DNA from: Kalaharituber pfeilii
Lineage: Eukaryota > Ascomycota > Pezizomycetes > Pezizales > Pezizaceae
DNA length: 64,000 nucleotides
Direction: 5' to 3'
Assembly: GCA_015179045.1 (NCBI GenBank)
Contig: WHUZ01000046.1
Coordinates: forward strand, 62,001-126,000
The translations under genes were made by a program, and so were the position numbers. Shown in pieces: positions 31,738 to 42,699 of this stretch; the first letter of the stretch is position 1, and the number at the start of each line of letters is the position of its first letter. The notes below the pieces were generated by a model. The model saw only the letters and a list, made by a program, of their open reading frames with translations, was not told the origin of the DNA and did no database searches.

Positions 31738-33834
31738 CTAGTGAGTAAACAAATAAATCAAGCAGCAAACAAATCCAGCATCACTATCTTCCTCACTGTT
31801 CTCACTATCCTCACTATCGCTGTCCTCATTCTCATTACTGTCTTCACTCTCATCACTATACTCACTCTCCTCGCTGTCTTCACTCTTCGCACTGTACTCA
31901 TCCTCTGCACTGCCCTCATTATTCTCTATATCACCATCTTGACTATTCTCCCTGTATTTTTCCCACATTCTTGCTTCTTCCATTTTTCGCTCAGCACAGG
32001 TAACCTGATTATGGCCAGGGTTACCACAATACCGACAAGCCTGACTGGCAGAACCTTGACTTGGTGGGATTGTACAGTTTTGGCGTGCGCGAGCTTTTGC
32101 TTTCTTTCGCTGACTGCCAGGTACCATTCTAGCAGTTTTCAGTCTTCCCCTGGATTTTCGAATTCGCGTTAAGGGTGCATTGCATGATCCAGAGCTCATG
32201 GTTGGTGGTAGTGTCGCTAATGAAATTGGCTTCAGATTTCGTTCGTAAGTTCGCATCCATCCGAGAGTAGTAAAGTAATAGGGAATATAGTCTCGAGGTG
32301 TTGGAGATGGTCGTGTAGACTGCGCAGCTGATGTTTGAAGAGCTTCGATAAAGGTGTAGGCATGACCACAAGGAATATAATTTTCCTGAAAGTGACCACA
32401 GGTGCATGTACGAAAATGCAAATCTACTATATACACCTTATTGTTATTTTGAGTAACAATAGCTGATATAGGAGATGATATTTGTATGGTATTAGCTTGT
32501 GCCCATTGTTGACTGGATCGTAGCTGCTGATGACCGTAGGGAGTGAGTTTATGCTTCGGCAATCTCTGACAAGCTGCAGTATAACGTCGGAATCTTTGGT
32601 CCATAGTATAATGCCATAAATGGTTTAGTAGAGCTAGAATAGGTAATTCACGTTGTCCTTTGAATACCTTATTCATAGACTCTGCTACATTAGATGTTTC
32701 ATGACCCCAATATGGACCATCGTAAAAAGCAGTAACCCACAAAGATGGATTAATGCTTACTAGATAATCTGCTGCTTCTGGCTTAATTTGACGCAATTTT
32801 TCCAACTCGGTATAATATTCTTGATGTGATAATGCATTCGCAATATTCCAAAAATATTCCGCTAGTTTGTTGGAAAAACGCGTGCAAAAATTACCTAAAT
32901 AGGAAATGTTAAATTATAAACATCTGTGCACATGCTAATTTATTAATAAATACTTACTTCTGAGATGAAAACAACAAACTCGTCTATTGATATTATTGCC
33001 ATATACTTGCTGATCAGCAGCCATAAGCCCCTTGTCTCGGTCACTAATTAGTGTCATTCCTTCAGTCTCAGGAATTGCCTGCTTAAGTAGAGTAAGAAAC
33101 CACGTCCATGAGTTTGTATTTTCTGACTCTACTATTGCCCAAGCAAGTAATAAATTCTTTCCATCACCATCAATACCAACTGCAAGTAATAACGTTTGCT
33201 CAAATCTTGCTTTTAGAAATGTACCATCCACAGCAAGAAATTTGCGCATCTCGATAAATGAACTTCTCGACTCTGCTGGACAAATAAATATTCGAAAAAA
33301 TTCATTGTTGTTTAATTGCAAGTCAACAACAATATCAGGGTGTTTTTGCTGTAATAAACTTAGATAAGCTGGAAGTTGCGTATATTGCTGTAATTGATCG
33401 TGTTGTCTACTTTTTACCAGAAATTGCTTCACAAGGCGAGCTGCTCGATAAGCGGTCTTTTCGTTATATCGCATTCGAATGCAGTCAATAATCTCCTTGA
33501 CTCGGGTCTCCTTAGTGACAATTAGATGATTAGGTACTACCCGACGCAACCAGCGCTGTTGATTTGCCAAAGAGCGTCTGCACAATCCTGCACCTATACA
33601 GGTATGTTCGGATACTACTACTTTTGCCTCAATTTCTTCATGCTGATTGAGTGATGCAAGTACCCGCCATTTGCAATCAAGCTTATATGCATGCCTGCAA
33701 ATATATTCTGCTCTACTTGCATCTTTTCGTAGTATCCGAAAATTGAATTTGTCTTGTACCGACCAGTCTTCAATAGCGTGCCGTAGCTTTTCCCATGATA
33801 GAAACAATTGTCCAACTTCTACTGCTAGAGACAT
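31738..33834 (-). CDS. MULE transposase, two exons
   Basis: Catalyses excision and insertion of the element. Exon 1 is 33834-32958, exon 2 is 32894-31738, joined across a 63-bp intron (32957-32895, GTAAGT..CTATTTAG, phase 1). The product is 677 aa with no stop. N-terminus (about 1-80): zinc-finger-like DNA-binding region with Cys/His spaced as in FAR1/WRKY-GCM relatives (YICRHAYKLDCKWRV, EHTC). Catalytic core: AVDGTF (Asp203), LISDRDKGL (Asp265), CCFHLR (287-292), then NVAESMN with Glu364 as the probable third acidic residue. A SWIM zinc finger follows at 456-470 (CTCGHFQENYIPCGH), a CCHC knuckle at 579-592 (CRYCGNPGHNQVTC) and a Ser/Glu/Asp acidic tail from about 600. All expected catalytic and metal-binding residues are present. 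The start is the first ATG of the open frame. A small extra exon cannot be excluded. Confidence 0.9.
32895..32957 (-). other. Intron of the MULE transposase (63 bp)
   Basis: Donor GTAAGTATTT, acceptor CCTATTTAG. A TTTAAC phrase about 17 bases before the acceptor may be the branch site. Splicing joins HLR to SNFCTRFSNKLAEYF in frame. Confidence 0.88.
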
Positions 33835-34689
33835 ATGATAGCTTTGGATAGGATGCCTATATAATATTAGTACTAAATTTATATATAATTAGAAGTTATA
33901 ATAATACCAAAGTCTAAAGAGAGCACAAAAGCAATTGTAGAAGTAGATATTAGGATAGGCAAAGAAGTAGATATTGAGACCGGTGTTGGAGTAGGGATGA
34001 GGCTGGTGTTGGAGTAGGTGTAAGACTGGTGTTAAAGCAGGTACGAGGCTGGTATTGAGGTAGATATAGAGCTGACGTCGTAAATTCTGAGTAGATATAA
34101 GATATAAAGTAGAGGTTAAGGTAGATATAAAGGCAGTGAACTCGGTATGATTATGGTGAACTAGTAAAGAGCTATGTACATACAAATGATCCTTATATAC
34201 CTTAAAAAATAAACAAATAGAAACAAATATCATAAACAATTATAAACGACAGACAGAATCTTCTAGTATATACATTAGTAAATAAAGAAATGATTAACAT
34301 CTGAATGAATAGCTTTCAAGTTAAGTTCAGCACGGCTCGGCTATAGCTGTAGTTGCTAGTTAGTTGTGGACCTAATCAGTCTCAAACCAAAGCAGTGTCT
34401 GTGCGATGAGCTCGATATACTCTCCGATATAGCTGTAGTTAGTTATAGTAGTAGAAGTTAGAACAGACATGTATATAAAATAAGTATAGTATTGGAGTAG
34501 CTTCAGAATCCATGGTAACAGCGACCATTCTCGTAATGATTGGTTGCTTTGGTAACACCAATCATTCTCGTAATGATTCGTTGCTTCAATACTGTTAAAA
34601 AGGTAGACATGGAAGTAGCTGTAAAGATAATGTAGTTGTAGCAGAGACAACTGTGAAAATTGCCATGAAAAAGCAGCCATGGAAGAGCA
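33835..34689. other. MULE internal non-coding region (upstream of the transposase)
   Basis: AT-rich. Includes diverged about 25-bp repeats of the GAGGCTGGTGTTGGAGTAGG type (33975-34090) and a short duplicated ATTCTCGTAATGATTNGTTGC (34527-34587). It should hold the transposase promoter, which lies on the minus strand just right of 33834. Confidence 0.55.
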
Positions 34690-36271
34690 GTTGTAGAGTA
34701 GCTGTAGGGTAACCGTCGATGCAGCAGTAAAGGTGCATAGAGCACTATGGAGCAGTCATGGAACAGTCGTAGAGTAGCCGTAGATGCAGTCATGGACGCA
34801 GTTGGAGAAACAGCCCTGAAGCCGACTTGAACACATACGTAGAAACAGCTACGGTTGTGGGACGCGTCGAGCACAGTAGAGCAGCCGTGGGAGCAGCCAG
34901 GGAAATAGCCCTGAAACTGACAGGAATGCAGGCGTAGAAATAGCAGTGGCCATGGGACGCGTCGAGCACGGTAGAGCAGCTGTAGAGCAGCCGTGGAAGC
35001 AGCTGGGGAAACAACGGGGAAATCTGTCCTGGAGCCGACGTGGATACAGCAGTGGATGCAGCAGTGAATGCAGCGATGAATGCAGTGGTAAAAAAAGCAG
35101 TGGGAGCAGTGGTGGTAGCAGTGGTCGTGGAAGCAGTCGTGGGAGCAGTCGTGGAGCAGCCGATGGAAACAACAGGGGAAACCGTCCTGGAGTCGACGTG
35201 GATGCAGTAGTGAATGCAGCAGTGGATGCAGCGGTGAATGCAGCAGTAAAAACAGCAGTGGAGCAGTGGTGGGAGCAGTGGTGGGAGCAGCCGTGGAAGC
35301 AGTCGTGGGAGCAGTCGTGGAGCAGCCGATGCAAACAACAGGGGAAACCGTCCTGGAGTCGACGTGGATGCAGTAGTGAATGCAGCAGTGGATGCAGCGG
35401 TGAATGCAGCAGTAAAAACAGCAGTGGAGCAGTGGTGGAAGCAGTGGTGGGAGCAGCCGTGGATGCAGCCGTGAAAACAGGCCTAAAGCCGACGGGAACG
35501 CTGGTGCAGAAATAGCTGTGGCCGTGGGACGCGTCGAGCACGGTGGGGCAGCCGTGGAGCAGCCGTGGAAGCAGCCGGGGAATCAACAGGGAAATCTGTC
35601 CTGGAGCCGACGTGGATACAGCAGTGGATGCAGCAGTGAATGCAGCGGTGAATGCAGCGTTAAAAAAAGCAGTGGGAGCAGTGGTGGGAGCAGTGGTGGG
35701 AGCAGTGGTGGGAGCAGTGGTGGGAGCAGCCGGGGAAACAGCCGGGGAAACAGTCCTGGGGATGCAGCAGTGAATGCAGCGTTGAATGCAGCGGTGAATG
35801 CAGCAGTGAATGCAGCGGTGAATGCAGCAGTGAATGCAGCGGTGAATGCAGCGGTGAATGCAGTGGTGAATGCAGCTGTATAAACAGCCATGGAGCAGTG
35901 GTGGGAGCAGTGGTGGGAGCAGCCGATGGAAACAGCCGGGGAAACAGTCCTGGGGATGCAGCAGTGAATGCAGCGTTGAATGCAGCGGTGAATGCAGCAG
36001 TGAATGCAGCAGTGAATGCAGCAGTGAATGCAGCGGTGAATGCAGCCGTATAAACAGCCTGTGGGACCGCGTGGAGCAGCCGACTGGCGGCAATCAGCCT
36101 CGCGTCAAAATAGGGATAACAAGTGAAGGGGGTACGGAACGCGCCTGTAGAACGCGCCTATATTATTCCTACCAAAAATACTGCCAAGTCTCCTGCTTGC
36201 TTCTATTTTTACAAATGGATGGCATGTTGAGTACGTCCGTGCATTTTCGCTGGCATTAAAAACCTTTTCTC
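34690..36271. repeat. MULE right terminal inverted repeat with minisatellites
   Basis: Inverse of the left repeat, with somewhat different numbers of the 12-bp and 48-bp repeat blocks. The outer part (35870-36271) reads the same as 29585-29986 reversed. Confidence 0.85.
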
Positions 36272-36457
36272 GAGGTGAAATGCATCCAGGGCGCACGAGG
36301 CGCTTGTGGGGTTTTCAGGACCCCGGGCGCTTCAGGGCGATTTTTTTTTTTTGCCGATGATCCCTTCACTACAGTAAGTTTTTCACTAAAAAGAGGTTTA
36401 TTATAGCCAAAATTACTTGTATTCAAATTATCATAAGCCTTACTCTATCGAGCTTCT

Positions 36458-36963
36458 TGTTACGGCTAAGGTAAGACTTACGGAGTCGGTTCCGGAAGCA
36501 CCGCCAGAGACGTATGCTAAAGATGTGACTGATCACCACTAGGCAACGTCCGGGTACTGGTAAACGGCGGTTGCCTACTGAAGTGTGTGTTGAAGTTGCA
36601 CATGGCCTACCAATATGCGCACATGCATCACAGACCTTCCTAATGCATGCTTCTATTACGTTCACGCCTTTCCTGCTACTACGGACCTTCCTGATGCGTG
36701 TTTTCTGTTACGTCTCTCTGTCTGTATGCCTTAGCATGTTTGCCGTCATGTTACTGTCAATTGACTAGTCATGTATAATGGCCAGAAGTCTATATAAAGG
36801 GGCCAGACAGTTAGCTAGAAGAAATCAAGATACAAGCAGTGTTCTAAGTTCAACTCTCACTTAACGCTCTCGCGTAACCTTTTGTCGTCCGCTTCGCTGC
36901 CTTCGTGAACCCGGAGTCGCCTCAAGAGTAACTCTCACGAGTCCAGCGACGCCTACGCTAACA
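36458..36963 (+). mobile_element. Solo LTR (506 bp), TGTTACGG type
   Basis: Starts TGTTACGGCTAAGG and ends CTACGCTAACA. Perfect 5-bp TSD CTTCT (36453-36457 and 36964-36968). A CTATATAAAGG box at about 36790 should be the core promoter. Closely related to the LTR at 55897-56383. Confidence 0.92.
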
Positions 36964-36968
36964 CTTCT

Positions 36969-37249
36969 CCTCTACTAGCTCCCATATGTTCTAGTAAACC
37001 TCACATCAGTGTAAGTCTCAAATTCACATATATTACCACTTGACAGCATTCTTCCATGCTCTTCATGCTAGTTATATAGATGAGAGCTAGAAAAATACTA
37101 GAGAGGGGAAGAGGTAGCAGAGCTACCTATATAGCTGAATTTTTGGAGATAGAGCTACTAGAGACTCAGATATCTGAAGAAGTAGTAGCATTTGCATGCA
37201 CTCTTCTACCCAATATATATGGAGCTTGATTCCAAACCGGTATCTTCAA
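36969..37249. other. Gene-free stretch
   Basis: AT-rich; nothing recognised beyond simple tracts. Confidence 0.4.
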
Positions 37250-37673
37250 TTCTCCTCCTCTGAAGAGCTAAATAAGATTGAGATTAATAACTAGAAAAAT
37301 ATATGAACTTTTGGAAATATATATAATAGTACTTACAATGCTATACAATAGATCTTAAGCTTCTACTAACCTTATACTATAATTTAGTCCTTACAACCCC
37401 GTTGCCATCAGTAGGCAGGCGAGTAGTGTATTTTAGAATGGGTATAAGCTTATGAGGGCCGGAGGGGGGTATTCTGCAAGGTAGTGAGATGTATGAAATT
37501 GTAGATGCTGTAGATGTAGCTTTTTGGTCCTTTTGACTGCAGATTTAAATCAGCGTACTCAATTTAGCTCATACTCAATGCATTGCATATATGTATTTAC
37601 TATTCTGTGAAATATTGACTGCATTTGGTAGTTGGGGAGGGTACATAGCCCGTAGGGCGGCATGCGATTAATG

Positions 37674-37734
<61 letters not shown>

Positions 37735-37879
37735 GGTCGCTTCCTATCCGCAGATCGTATCCTATCCAGTACTGGTAGGTACGTTGCAAAATCTGGGCCG
37801 TTTTTTGGTTGGGTTATCATGACTAATGGTTATCCGGAAAATAACCGAATTTCAATAACCGGCCTTTGCAAAATCCGCC
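37250..37879. mobile_element. Decayed DNA element (copy 2, inverted)
   Basis: Reverse-orientation match to 21348-22600, ending CTTTGCAAAATCCGCC (37864-37879) and followed by TAA, a possible target trinucleotide. Between 37790 and 37864 it skips the interior of copy 1. It carries a type A LINE tail at 37645-37730. Its left limit is vague. Confidence 0.5.
37645..37730 (+). mobile_element. Type A LINE tail with long polyA
   Basis: ATAGCCCGTAGGGCGGCATG, CGATTAATGAATT, then more than 50 A. Comparison with copy 1 of the host element indicates that about 5 bp (TCTAA) were lost at the insertion site, with no TSD. Confidence 0.8.
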
Positions 37880-37909
37880 TAATATGTGTCCGGGAAAGTG
37901 GGTGTCCGG

Positions 37910-38327
37910 GAAAGTGGTGAACTGCAGTAAGCTACCGCCCCCTGCAGCGTTTAGGGACCCGTGTCGCCGTCCTAGCAGGAATATCAGGCAACAAAGGCCT
38001 GCGCCACTGGAAATATCAGATCGGGAAAGCTGACGGCCCCGAATGCCGGTGGTGCGGCCAAAGTTTGGAGACTACCGCACATTTGTTGACAGAATTTTTT
38101 TTTTAAAAAAAAAAAACACTTTCCTTATCACTCTATCATGTACCTAACCGAAATCTCGATTTGTCTTTCCTCGGTGTCATTTAAAAGTTTTTGTGATATC
38201 CAGGATGATTTTGTATGTTGGTGCACAGCTGCCTGTCTCTGGGTCATAAGCACTTCGGTCCAGGGACCCTGCCATGGCGAACAGCTACAAGCGGGGTTAC
38301 GTGATATTTTTAAGAAAAAAAAAAAAA
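37910..38327 (+). pseudogene. Chimeric LINE 3' piece: type A ORF2 end with type B tail
   Basis: 37933-38095 encodes YRPLQRLGTRVAVLAGISGN and a knuckle (CRWCGQSLETTAHLL) of the type A family. It breaks off into a T10/A12 tract. A type B 3' UTR and tail follow (CACTTCGGTCC hairpin, CCATGGCGAACAGCT, polyA to 38327). Either two adjacent insertions or one chimeric reverse transcript. Confidence 0.75.
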
Positions 38328-38414
38328 GGAAAACCAGCATACAGGTTATCAGCTGGTGGCAGGGATGAATCGTCCCTTGCGCATGCCCATGAACGAAAAC
38401 CCACAGCGTGGATA

Positions 38415-38475
38415 TTTTTATTTTTATTTTTTATTTATCAGTAATCGCATGCCGCCCGAAGGGCTATGGCGATAA
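38415..38475 (-). mobile_element. Type A LINE tail micro-insertion (61 bp)
   Basis: A T-rich tract with A interruptions, then CAGTAATCGCATGCCGCCCG and AAGGGCTATGGC. The stem loop reads GCCC-TTC-GGGC in the sense direction. TSD AGCGTGGATA (38405-38414 and 38476-38485). Confidence 0.9.
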
Positions 38476-38485
38476 AGCGTGGATA

Positions 38486-39443
38486 CGTAACCCACACCAA
38501 CATTGTTTCCGGGATCATACCAACAGCTCATGAAAGTCGGTAGAGCTGGTATTGCACAGGTAAGACTACAATATGCCCAGCATGAGGGTACAACTAGTGT
38601 CATACTCTCCATACATGACTAACTTATACACACCCTGGGTGTACCAAGGAGATATTACCGCTTTGCCGCCGCGAAATGTACTCGCTGCATCTGCGGCCTA
38701 CACTCTCCCGGACGGGTAGGATGCGCCATAGTTTTGCACCACAGTGAATACTATTTTGATAATCTCCGCAGCGAGGAATATAGAAAGGGTCTTCAGGCCT
38801 AACCTGTGGTAGGCTTTCGTTTACGGTCGCTACTGTATGTTTTCTGATATAGTCTTCCTTGGTTGTATACTTGAAGTACTCCTGTTGCGTGCATACACTC
38901 TCACATAAAGAAGTGAGGTACGTACGCAGACTAGGGCTATGCTTGAATTATCCATCAGATATTATAAGGGAGACTGCAAAGTGAAGCTGCAGGCAATTCA
39001 GAGGCTTATGCAATTCAGAGCCTTATGCAATGCATAGCGTCAAAATGCGACAGCGGAAACCACAGGGACAGAGAAAGAAAGTTGGACCAGCATGGCCGCA
39101 ATCCCCCCATGCCCTGCAGCCAGGCTGGCCCGTTGATCTGAAGGCCACCGGACTTACCGGGGGTCTTCCAAGGGTCCCCAGTGAATTACAGTACTGGGGC
39201 TCCCCGTCCTGTGGGCGCATCCGCCTGTTTTGGCTCCAGCTTGAATTGGTGATTTCTCTTTCTGCCAAATGGAACCTTCAGACAGTGTAATGAAGGCTTA
39301 GAAGCATCCACTGTCTTGCGGGATACCGATATTTAGAGCTGGCGGGACGAGGTCTCAAGGGCGGTTTTATATCACAGAATTCCAATAATGAAAGAAGTCC
39401 GAATAATCAAAGAGGAATTATCAAAGAAACCAGAGAAGAATCC
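38486..39443. other. Gene-free stretch
   Basis: No supported gene, repeat or RNA. Short frames look random. Confidence 0.4.
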
Positions 39444-39451
39444 ATCCTGTA

Positions 39452-40285
39452 CAATGAATCCAACAGGCCGTGATCTGCATTGGACTGAAACCGCCTGGAC
39501 CGGTCCAGGCCGGTATTCTCAGTGGCCTGGACCGGCCTGGACCGGCCTGGACCGGCCTGATCCACATGAATCAGGCCAACCAGGCCAGTCCAGGCCAACC
39601 AGGCCAGTCCAGGCCAATCAGGCCGGTCCAAGCCAATCAGGCCGGTTCAGGCCAATCAGGCCGGTTCAGGCCATTCAGGCCGGTTCAGGCCATTCAGGCC
39701 GGTTCAGGCCATTCAGGCCGGTTCAGGCCATTCAGGCCGGTTCAGGTCAATTAAACGAATCACTCCACAGCTATCCAGCTGAATTGAGGCCAGCATTTAC
39801 CAGATTGTTTGAGTATTTAGATGAGTAGAATCTCCCGTATGTCTAGAATTTTAACCAGCAGCGGTCTACGACTTTTGTCAAGTATGTATCACACTTTGTA
39901 TTCAAGTATATATACTAAGAAATAATTTAGAAATGATGGACCTTCCAGATAATACAACAGACTGGACCCAATTCTTCGATGATGATACCTGATGCGCAAC
40001 TGTCAATTACTGATAGTGGAAATATCCAGGATTATTAAAATCTAATTCACCTGGGATAAATTCCAAAATCGCTTGAATTTACGTAAATGGCCTGGTCGGC
40101 CTGGACTGGCCTGAATGGCCTGAACCGGCCTGAATGGCCTGATTGTTTCAGGCCGCCTGGGCCGGTCCAGGCGGCCCTCACGGCCTGGCCTGATTGTTCA
40201 GGCCAGGCCAGGCCCAGAATTTCACGGTCCAGGCCAGTCCAGGCCTCCGGTTGGCCTGGCCTGGCCTGGCCTGTTGGATTCATTG
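39452..40285. mobile_element. hAT-like MITE with GGCC-rich arms (834 bp)
   Basis: Perfect 18-bp terminal inverted repeats CAATGAATCCAACAGGCC (39452-39469 and 40268-40285). Perfect 8-bp TSD ATCCTGTA (39444-39451 and 40286-40293). Both arms carry tandem GGCCGGTTCAGGCCATTCA-type repeats (39530-39745 and 40088-40270), inverse to each other. No transposase. 8-bp TSDs and short CAnnG ends are typical of hAT. Confidence 0.93.
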
Positions 40286-40503
40286 ATCCTGTATACCGGA
40301 ACGCCAACCAAAACTCACAAGGCTGCCCTATTCCGGCGCAACACCAACTCTTTCAGCTCCTCCAAACTGTGTATCCATGTCAGTCTATGTGCTCCTCGAT
40401 AATCCCATCCATACCACCCTACACACAATTTAGAGAGCACCTTCGCCTTCCAACTGAACCTATGCATCCACCTCTCGCTGCTTAAATATGAGCTCGTTCC
40501 CTC

Positions 40504-40775
40504 GGGGGGAGGCAGATCTAATTGAGCCACCTAAGAATAAGGACAAGGACCCATTGGTGGACATTCTGGAATGGGCGGAACAGGCATAGAAGTTCGGATC
40601 GTCTCTTTTCTCTCTTTGTTTATTATCACTCCCTGCTAATAAGGACATTTTATTTCTCACTTTCTGCTATTAACGACCTTTTATTTTTCAAGTTACGTCT
40701 ATATTTCCTGTAATTAATCCCCGCCATAGCCCACGGGGCGGCATGCGAGTAATGATATTAAAAAAAAAAAAAAAA
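40504..40775 (+). pseudogene. Type A LINE 3' fragment (272 bp)
   Basis: 14-bp TSD with one difference: GAGCTCGTTCCCTC (40490-40503) and GAGCTCGCTCCCTC (40776-40789). It encodes only the last residues of ORF2 (DPLVDILEWAEQA, stop about 40588), then the 3' UTR and a type A tail with stem GCCC-ACG-GGGC. Confidence 0.9.
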
Positions 40776-40794
40776 GAGCTCGCTCCCTCAATAT

Positions 40795-41330
40795 ATATCC
40801 GCATCATCATATGCACTCCGGGCTGCGCCAGGAGTTAGTTCGAAAAAGGACGGAGGAGAGGGAGCGAGCGGGGTTTGGGAAGAGCAAGTTTGTGAAGTAC
40901 GGCAGGAGAGCACTCACGAACTACACCTGGCTGCGGACAGGAAAACGTGAGGCTATGTGGCGGAAGATGATCAGTGGCGAGGAGGTGCGATGCACATGTG
41001 GAGCGGCATGGAGTGCTGAGCATGTGGTGTTCAGGTGCACTGAACTGGAGCGGCCCCAGAGGGAGGACAAAGATGGGGCGCACGTCACCTGGCAATCCTA
41101 GGAGGATCTAGACGAGAAAGGGTGGAAGCAGGAGGAGGTGGAGGGCGACCCGGTGGAGTACTGGTTTCCCGGCCTCGGTCTGGGGTAGCCGGGGACGGAT
41201 GGCACTGGGTGCTCGAGGTGTGTAAGTAGAGTTCGTAGTTAGTTGTTTCAAACCCGACCCGGGTATATGGGTCCGTACCATAGGCTGGTAGCCTGTATGC
41301 GGGGTTACGTGATGGGAAAGAAAGAGTGCT
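40795..41330 (+). pseudogene. Type C LINE 3' fragment
   Basis: A frame from about 40811 encodes TEERERAGFGKSKFVKYGRR and a CxC..H..C knuckle (CTCGAAWSAEHVVFRC), like the C-terminus of LINE ORF2. A TAG at 41099-41101 interrupts it; the same frame continues EDLDEKGWKQEEVEGDPVEY to a stop at 41187-41189. The type C end follows (CATAGGCTGGTAGCCTGTATGCG), with a short, impure polyA. Confidence 0.75.
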
Positions 41331-41688
41331 ATATGAGCTACGCAGAGGACTAGCGAGCATCGCTTGTCAAGTGTCTTTTTGGCCTGGCGAACGTTCACTC
41401 TCTGCGTTTACTACCTCCGTTACAGAAAGGATGCAGAGTATGGAGGCAGAGATGGCCGGGGAGCCAGGAGGTGGTGAGAAAGCCTCCGAAGACGAAGTGG
41501 GAGGGAAGAGACTCGCTGGTGGCGATGGTGGAGCGGGCGGAGGATTGAGCCGTAAAGGGGACAGAGAGACGGTGTGTAGTTCGAATCTTTGTTATTTCCT
41601 TATCTCCTATGTACTTAATCTTGCCTTAGCCCCTAGCGCGATATGCGAGTAATGATAAAAAAAATAAAAAATAAAATAAAATAAAATA
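41331..41688 (+). mobile_element. Degenerate type A LINE 3' end with AAAAT microsatellite
   Basis: CTTAGCCCCTAGCGCGATATGCGAGTAATGA, given in two parts as CTTAGCCCCTAGCGCG and ATATGCGAGTAATGA, precedes an AAAAT-rich tail (41657-41688). Upstream Gly/Glu-rich frames (about 41430-41570) look like an eroded ORF end but are not identifiable. Confidence 0.6.
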
Positions 41689-41849
41689 ACTTACTACACC
41701 AAAAAATTACTGTGAGCGCGAATGGCCCTCAAGCGAGCTCAAATTGAACCTAGATGATAGGAGAATGTACTAAATTATCTTCCACATGTTTTTAGGACTC
41801 TTTGTAGTATATCAGTCACAACCTATTTACTATATACAAAACCTATACT

Positions 41850-41965
41850 CATATTTTTTTTTATTTTAGATTTCTCTAACATCACGTAACTCCGCTTGCA
41901 GCTGTCGCGGCACGGTCCCTGGACTGAAGTCCTTGTGGCCTGAAGACAGGCACCTGTGCAAGTAC
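41850..41965 (-). mobile_element. Type B LINE 3' end
   Basis: A T-rich tract, then ATCACGTAACTCCGCTTGCA and, further on, CCCTGGACTGAAGTCCTTGT and GGCCTGAAGACAGGCACCTG. In the sense direction the hairpin is GGACTTCAGTCC. Longer than the micro-insertions. Flanks not resolved. Confidence 0.75.
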
Positions 41966-42345
41966 ATACAAAAACGCCCCCTGATATAACATCACCACAA
42001 AGAAACTAACTCTTCAGGAACGTGAGGCCAGACTGCCTCCGTTTTAGACACCACCGTGAGACCAAAGAGCACCGAGGATGTGGTGGATCTCCCCCTGATG
42101 ACTAGGAGTGAACTCAGCTTGCTGAGGAGCGGTGGGTTGATCCCAAGCTGTTACGGTTTCTACGATGATGTAGTAAATATGAGGGTGTAACTTAGGACAA
42201 CGCTTGGTGCTTGACCTTTCGACAGGGCAGCTCTAGCTGGCCCTTCTTATAGTCAATCGGGCGTGCCTTCCTTCTATTGTCTCTCTATGCTATGATATCA
42301 CGATGTTCTATCTATAGGCATCCCTCAGCCACTGCCTCGCCTCAT
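41966..42345. other. Gene-free stretch
   Basis: Nothing recognised. Confidence 0.35.
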
Positions 42346-42480
42346 CTAGAGGTCCATCCGGTGGCTCTGCTCCTGGAGGTCCGTTCAGTGGCTCTGCTCC
42401 TGGAGGTCCGTTCAGTGGCTCTGCTCCTGGAGGTCCATTCGGTGGCTTTGCTCCTAGAGGTCCGTCCGGTGGCTGTCGCT
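42346..42480. repeat. 27-bp minisatellite, about 4.5 copies
   Basis: Unit GGAGGTCCGTTCAGTGGCTC followed by TGCTCCT, with few differences between units. No supported gene contains it. Confidence 0.85.
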
Positions 42481-42699
42481 ACGCTCTGACCATGCCGGCG
42501 TTCATTGTGATACACATCCGTGCCCAACCCATGTTTCATTGCCAGACTGCAGCTATCGGTTGATCAGGCCGAATTGTCGCTAGTAGCTTTACAGGCCAAT
42601 GTGGGTGGATATCCCCTTCGCGGGTAGACCCTGACACAAGCGGCCCAAGGTCTTCTTTCCCAATTAGGTGCCAAGACCCGAGGCTAGCATATCTATCAA

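Larger units (their letters stand above)
29585..36271 (-). mobile_element. Mutator-like element (MULE), apparently autonomous, 6.7 kb
   Basis: Terminal inverted repeats begin GAGAAAAGGTTTTTAATGCC at 29585 and end with the complement at 36271. The left repeat reaches about 31460 and the right starts about 34690. Between them is one spliced transposase gene on the minus strand. The outer 400 bp or more of the two repeats read the same. No convincing 9-bp TSD was found (flanks TGCTGAGGA and GAGGTGAAA), so the ends may have recombined or the target copy mutated. Confidence 0.85.

Noticed and set aside
34849..36093. 414-codon frame in the MULE right end
   Set aside because: Same minisatellite artefact; no domain and no start context.
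39023..39290. Overlapping 80-codon frames on both strands
   Set aside because: No domain, and frames on opposite strands are mutually shadowing.
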